From the NCBI RefSeq assembly GCF_008064665.1, contig NZ_VRZA01000006.1:204923-268922 (forward strand): 64,000 nucleotides of DNA, in the 5' to 3' direction. The translations under genes and the position numbers were made by a program. The notes beneath the pieces are model-generated. The model worked only from the letters and a program-made list of their open reading frames with translations, did no database searches and had not been told where the DNA came from. The first letter of the stretch is position 1. Every line of letters starts with the position of its first letter. This document shows, in pieces, positions 60,069 to 64,000 of this stretch. The DNA is from Parahaliea maris (GTDB lineage Bacteria; Pseudomonadota; Gammaproteobacteria; Pseudomonadales; Halieaceae).

Positions 60069-63000
60069 ATGGCACAGGAACGAAACCAACAAGCACCGGC
60101 ATCACCGTACGATTTCATTACCGAAGAAGATACTGCCCTGACGGGCATCACCATCGACCTGTTCCGCAATGGCAACGGCAGAGGAACTCCCAAGGGGGCG
60201 CCCTCTATTGAGGTTCTGTCGTCGACGGCTGGTGGCACCCTGGAAATTGCTGGCTCCGAGTTCACCTACACACCGGCAGAGGACTTCAACGGCCAGGAAA
60301 CCTTTGAGTTTCTCGTGGGGGACGACGAAGACGTAAAACGCGTCACGTTTGACGTTACCCCGGTTAACGATGCGCCAGTTGCAAACCCTGATTCCATCGA
60401 GATCGCGCCGGGCGAAGAAGACCTTGAAGTGGACGTGCTGGCCAACGATACCGACGACAACGGGCTGGATGTCACCACGCTAACTGTCGTCGACGCGTCA
60501 GTACCGGAGGGCTTCTCCGTTATTGTTGAAGCTGGCAAACTTCTGGTGACTGCCTCGACTGGTGTGGGGCCTGGCGAATATACCTTTTCGTACACCATCT
60601 TTGATGAAGGTGACCCTGCCCTGTCGAACACGGGTGAGGTTACGCTCACTGTTACGGGCGAACCTGTCACTACCATCGATGGCTCAGGGCAAGACGGCTA
60701 CATCGAGAATGCCACCGTATGGTCCGATCTGGATGCGGACGGTGTTCTGGACTGGACGGACCTGAACGGTAACGAAGTCTTCGATATAGGCGAGGGCGAG
60801 TCCTGGGCTATTACCGACGGCAAAGGGGATTTTGCCTTACAGGGCGATCTTTCCGGCAGACTCGTGCTGACGGGCGGTACTGACATTGCGACGGGACTCG
60901 ATTTTACGGGAGTGTTGCGCGCGCCGGCTGGTTCAACAGTTGTTAGCCCCATGACCACCCTGGTGGTCTCTGTTATGGACTCGCTGCTGGCGGCCGATCC
61001 AGCTCTTTCAGAGGCCGAGGCCCAGTTAGAGGCCGAACGAATTGTTAAAAGTACACTGAGCATCGATGACGCAGTCGATCTTTCCAGTTACGACCCTATC
61101 GAGGTGCTTTCTACCTCGAGCGATCCCGAGGAACTGGCAACCGCTGCCGATGTGTTTGCGACCGGCAGCCAGATTCTCAATACCGTCTCCATAGCCGGTT
61201 CTGCTGTCAGTGGTAGTTCCGGCACCGATAGTACCCAGACGAAAGCGAATGGTTTTCAGGCCATCGCCGATTCGCTGGTAACGGCTGACAGTGCCTCAAC
61301 ACCGGAACAGCCGGTCACGGTAGATCTCACGTCAACGGAAGTGATTGAGGCGGTCGTGGTTTCAACCGCGGCGGCGAGTGGGGCGTCGCTTGACGACGTG
61401 ACCCTCGACAGCCTGACGTCGATCGTCCAGGCGACAAACCAGCAGGTAGAAGACGTCGTGGCCAGTTCTTCCACCGACGGCCTTTCGGTACTGACAGAGG
61501 TCACCGCATCATCTCAGGTTGCCCAGGGCGAGACTTCGGATTTTGTCAGTAGTGGAACAGTATCCGGTGAAGATTCGGACACCTACACCTCAGAGCTTCA
61601 GCAGAAAGTCGACGATGCCGAGGTCGGCGATGTCACCGGGTCGGAGGCGGAGGGGGGTGAGGACCTTTTCCTTATTGGCTCGGGCCTGGGAGAACTGCTT
61701 GAGGGCGGGGACGGAAACGATACGATTGCCGGTCGTGGCGGTAACGACGATCTCATCGGTGGCGACGGCGATGATCGCATCACCGGTGGTGAAGGTGACG
61801 ACATAGTCTACGGTGGCCTGGGTGTCAACGATTACAACGGCGGCGCGGGTTTTGACACCCTGGATTATTCCGGCACAACGGTCCCGGTTACTTTCACGGG
61901 CCCAATCACTTTCGATTTAGCTTCCGGTATTGTGACCAACGGCTCGGATTTCACCGACACCGTTACGAACTTCGAAAAATATTACGGAAGCAGTGAAGCG
62001 GATGAGTTCATTGGCGCTGACACTACAGGATTTGAACGCTTTGTCGGCGGTGCCGGCAGTGATGTCATCGACGGTGGCGGCGGCAGTAATGACGGTGTAG
62101 ATCACCGCGATAGCGATACCGGGTCCGGTATCTACGCGGATCTCACCCAGAACTTCATCAACGATGAATATGGCGATGTTGACCAGGTCTTCAACATCGA
62201 ACGTGTCTACGGCACGCGCTATGGCGACACCATCATCGGTGATGATAACGACAATGTATTCATCGGCTATGACGGGATAGACAATATCCAGGGCGGCGGC
62301 GGCGTCGACGTCTGGGCTGCCAACGGTGGCGAAGACGAAACCCTCGGCATCGAGATAGACCTGGGTACAGGGGTAGTCGCCAATGATGGCTACGGTAACG
62401 CGGAAACCGTATCGGGTATTGAAAACATCTGGGGCTCACGCAATGGCGACACCATTCTCGGCGATGCCGGTGCCAACGGTATTTCCGGCTGGGCGGGAGA
62501 CGACTTCCTCTCCGGCGCGGAAGGGGATGACTACTACATTTTGGGGGATACCGGAGAAGATACCCTGGTAGATGGCTCCGGATCCGATTATCTGGAAGGC
62601 GGCCCCGACTCGGACCTGTTCATCATCGAAGGCGGCGGTAACGACGCCATCGGTGATTTCGAGGCAGGCGAGACCATCGACTTGCGCACACACTCCAGTG
62701 AAATCACAGCTGAATTCCTGCAGGCGCAGATCGACGCCAACTCCCAGTGGGATGCAGACAATCCCGATGGGCCGGACAGCGGCACCTGGTTCCAGTTCCT
62801 CGACGGCAGCACCTTGTGGGTCGGCCATGATCCCGGCCTGCCGCTCCAGGTGTCGGATTTCCTGCTCAATCTCACTGACGCAGGCGGCACGATAGTCGGC
62901 ACGGACGGCCCTGATGTACTGATCGGCGGCAGCGGTAACGACATCATTAATCTTGGTGCGGGAGGTGATTCGTCCCTTGGTGAGCAGGACGAGGTGACAC

Positions 63001-64000
63001 CCGGTCAGGGTAATGACATCGTAAACCTCGGGCTGGGTAATAACGTCGTCTATGCCGGCCCTGGCGACAATACCTACAACGGTACGGCCAGTACTCCTGA
63101 AAACCCGACATTCAATGTTATCGACTATTCAGCGGCTATCACGAGTATCAATGTTGATCTCGAGGCTGGTCTGATCAACAACGGCTTCTTTGGCACCGAT
63201 ACGGTGTCGAATATCAATAAGGTGTATGGCAGCCAGTTTGATGATTACATGGGCGGGTCTAACGCTGAGGGAGTCATTGAGCGCTTCGTTGGTGGTTTTG
63301 GCAATGATGTCATTGATGGTGGTGGTGGCAGTAATGATGGTGTGGACCACCGAGACAGTGACACAGGCTTCGGGATCTACGCGGATCTCAACCAAAACCT
63401 GGTTTACGACGAATACGGTGGTATTGATGAGATCTACAATATCGAGCGCGTCTATGGGACGCGCTATGACGACACCATTATCGGTGACAGCAACGATAAC
63501 TTCTTTATAGGTGCGGACGGCGACGACTACATTGTTGATGGTTGGGGAGCAGACAATCTCTTTGGTGGTGGCGGTGCAGACACTTTCGTCATCCAGGGTG
63601 GAAGCGGATCCAGCTTGACGGGTTGGCCCGACATTGTCAGAGACTTTGAACCCGGGATAGATTTTATCGATCTCACCCAGGCACCAGTATTTCTCACCGA
63701 ACAACAGTTGCAAGGACAGTTGAATGACAATGCGCAGTGGGACCTGGACAACCCCGCCGGGCCAGACGGCGGCACTTCGATCAACCTTGGTGCCAATAGT
63801 TCACTATGGATTCAGCACGATGATAGCGCAGGGCAGCTTTCGCTAGCTGACTTTATTCTGCCAGATGCTGGGGATGGTGTTGATGTTCGCCTGTCGGAGG
63901 GCAATGACGAGTCCTATCTTGACCCGGCCACCGATGGTACGGAAGCAGCCGATATCATCTCCGGCGAAGGTGGTGCTGATGCCATCAACGCTTACGGCGG
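60069..64000 (+). CDS. Giant cadherin-like/RTX calcium-binding secreted protein, 5' part
   Basis: The frame starting at this ATG (GGGAG 7 bases upstream) has no stop through the right edge, giving at least 1310 residues. There is no N-terminal signal peptide, as expected for a type I secretion substrate with a C-terminal signal. Residues about 15-200 hold two Ig/cadherin-like units (EDFNGQETFEFLVGDDE, then VNDAPVANPDSIEI and VDVLANDTDDNG). Residues 205-450 hold an acidic SDLDADGVLDWTDLNGNEVF segment and a Ser/Thr/Ala-rich stalk. From about 538, RTX nonapeptides appear (GGDGNDTIA, GGDGDDRIT, GGEGDDIVY). Large internal repeats then follow. Role: calcium-dependent adhesin or extracellular matrix/enzyme; no catalytic domain is seen yet. 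Confidence 0.88.
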   Translation, partial: MAQERNQQAPASPYDFITEEDTALTGITIDLFRNGNGRGTPKGAPSIEVLSSTAGGTLEIAGSEFTYTPAEDFNGQETFEFLVGDDEDVKRVTFDVTPVNDAPVANPDSIEIAPGEEDLEVDVLANDTDDNGLDVTTLTVVDASVPEGFSVIVEAGKLLVTASTGVGPGEYTFSYTIFDEGDPALSNTGEVTLTVTGEPVTTIDGSGQDGYIENATVWSDLDADGVLDWTDLNGNEVFDIGEGESWAITDGKGDFALQGDLSGRLVLTGGTDIATGLDFTGVLRAPAGSTVVSPMTTLVVSVMDSLLAADPALSEAEAQLEAERIVKSTLSIDDAVDLSSYDPIEVLSTSSDPEELATAADVFATGSQILNTVSIAGSAVSGSSGTDSTQTKANGFQAIADSLVTADSASTPEQPVTVDLTSTEVIEAVVVSTAAASGASLDDVTLDSLTSIVQATNQQVEDVVASSSTDGLSVLTEVTASSQVAQGETSDFVSSGTVSGEDSDTYTSELQQKVDDAEVGDVTGSEAEGGEDLFLIGSGLGELLEGGDGNDTIAGRGGNDDLIGGDGDDRITGGEGDDIVYGGLGVNDYNGGAGFDTLDYSGTTVPVTFTGPITFDLASGIVTNGSDFTDTVTNFEKYYGSSEADEFIGADTTGFERFVGGAGSDVIDGGGGSNDGVDHRDSDTGSGIYADLTQNFINDEYGDVDQVFNIERVYGTRYGDTIIGDDNDNVFIGYDGIDNIQGGGGVDVWAANGGEDETLGIEIDLGTGVVANDGYGNAETVSGIENIWGSRNGDTILGDAGANGISGWAGDDFLSGAEGDDYYILGDTGEDTLVDGSGSDYLEGGPDSDLFIIEGGGNDAIGDFEAGETIDLRTHSSEITAEFLQAQIDANSQWDADNPDGPDSGTWFQFLDGSTLWVGHDPGLPLQVSDFLLNLTDAGGTIVGTDGPDVLIGGSGNDIINLGAGGDSSLGEQDEVTPGQGNDIVNLGLGNNVVYAGPGDNTYNGTASTPENPTFNVIDYSAAITSINVDLEAGLINNGFFGTDTVSNINKVYGSQFDDYMGGSNAEGVIERFVGGFGNDVIDGGGGSNDGVDHRDSDTGFGIYADLNQNLVYDEYGGIDEIYNIERVYGTRYDDTIIGDSNDNFFIGADGDDYIVDGWGADNLFGGGGADTFVIQGGSGSSLTGWPDIVRDFEPGIDFIDLTQAPVFLTEQQLQGQLNDNAQWDLDNPAGPDGGTSINLGANSSLWIQHDDSAGQLSLADFILPDAGDGVDVRLSEGNDESYLDPATDGTEAADIISGEGGADAINAYG
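61833..63870 (+). repeat. Two long internal repeats in the RTX protein
   Basis: Two modules of roughly 265-350 residues begin at 61833 (YNGGAGFDTLDYSG) and 63075 (YNGTASTPENPTFNVIDYS), a step of about 1245 bases. Their best-conserved core is 80 residues (62037-62276 and 63282-63521), where 64 of 80 positions are identical by direct comparison. Shared words are DVIDGGGGSNDGVDHRDSDT and NIERVYGTRY. Each module closes with a NxQWDxDNPxGPDxGT segment. The third-base differences between copies show the duplication is not very recent. Confidence 0.85.

Noticed and set aside
1..64000. CRISPR arrays, tRNA/rRNA genes, insertion sequences or prophage
   Set aside because: No regularly spaced short repeats, no recognisable tRNA or rRNA segments, and no transposase, integrase or phage structural proteins were found on reading the window.

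Overview
The window is a G+C-rich stretch of chromosome from a Gram-negative gammaproteobacterium. It carries BamD, TonB-dependent uptake, a tripartite RND pump, type IV pili with PilS/PilR, and a LexA-type SOS box. The block pilR-pilS ... bamD-rluD-pgeF-clpB next to minor pilin genes follows the order known from Pseudomonas. Together with the many Tat-exported, TonB and calcium-binding surface proteins, this suggests a marine, aerobic relative such as the Cellvibrionales/Halieaceae. That placement is inference. No rRNA, tRNA, insertion sequence, phage or CRISPR array was seen.

Region 1 (1-22.1 kb) is dominated by type IV pilus genes. A first minor-pilin operon (pilW 3' end, pilX, pilY1, pilE) runs from the left edge to 4700 and converges with pilR-pilS. 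Then come nadE, bamD (opposite strand), rluD-pgeF, and clpB behind a textbook heat-shock promoter. A second, complete minor-pilin operon (fimT/U, pilV, pilW, pilX, pilY1, pilE) occupies 15368-22092. The two operons bracket the conserved pilR-clpB block and encode divergent versions of the same proteins.

Region 2 (22.1-41 kb) is mostly housekeeping and small metabolism. It holds a DUF4124 protein, ilvIH with a long structured leader, a VOC protein, a RimK-like ATP-grasp protein, an internally deleted phospholipase-D-like pseudogene and an N-acyl-D-amino-acid deacylase. It also holds a lysine-acetylation set: an HDAC-like deacetylase divergent from a PatZ-type acetyltransferase, followed by a CBS protein. 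Then come an alcohol dehydrogenase, ABM, GNAT, MarC and GFA proteins, RimK, DUF202 and ChrA.

Region 3 (41-54.9 kb) opens with a small secreted protein next to Pho-box-like repeats and a solitary SOS-controlled imuB. After a DUF885 peptidase-like lipoprotein come a membrane-bound CadC/ToxR-type regulator and, divergent from it, a TonB receptor, a Tat-exported FAD amine oxidase, a diheme cytochrome c, an exported RidA, a TSUP exporter and a Tat-exported PLP aminotransferase. Read together, these suggest a periplasmic amine or amino-acid oxidation pathway with its own receptor, electron acceptor and imine-detoxifying enzyme. This is the most system-like candidate in the window.

Region 4 (54.9-64 kb) holds an RND efflux pair, a macro-domain protein and the first 1310 codons of a very large cadherin-like/RTX secreted protein that runs off the right edge.
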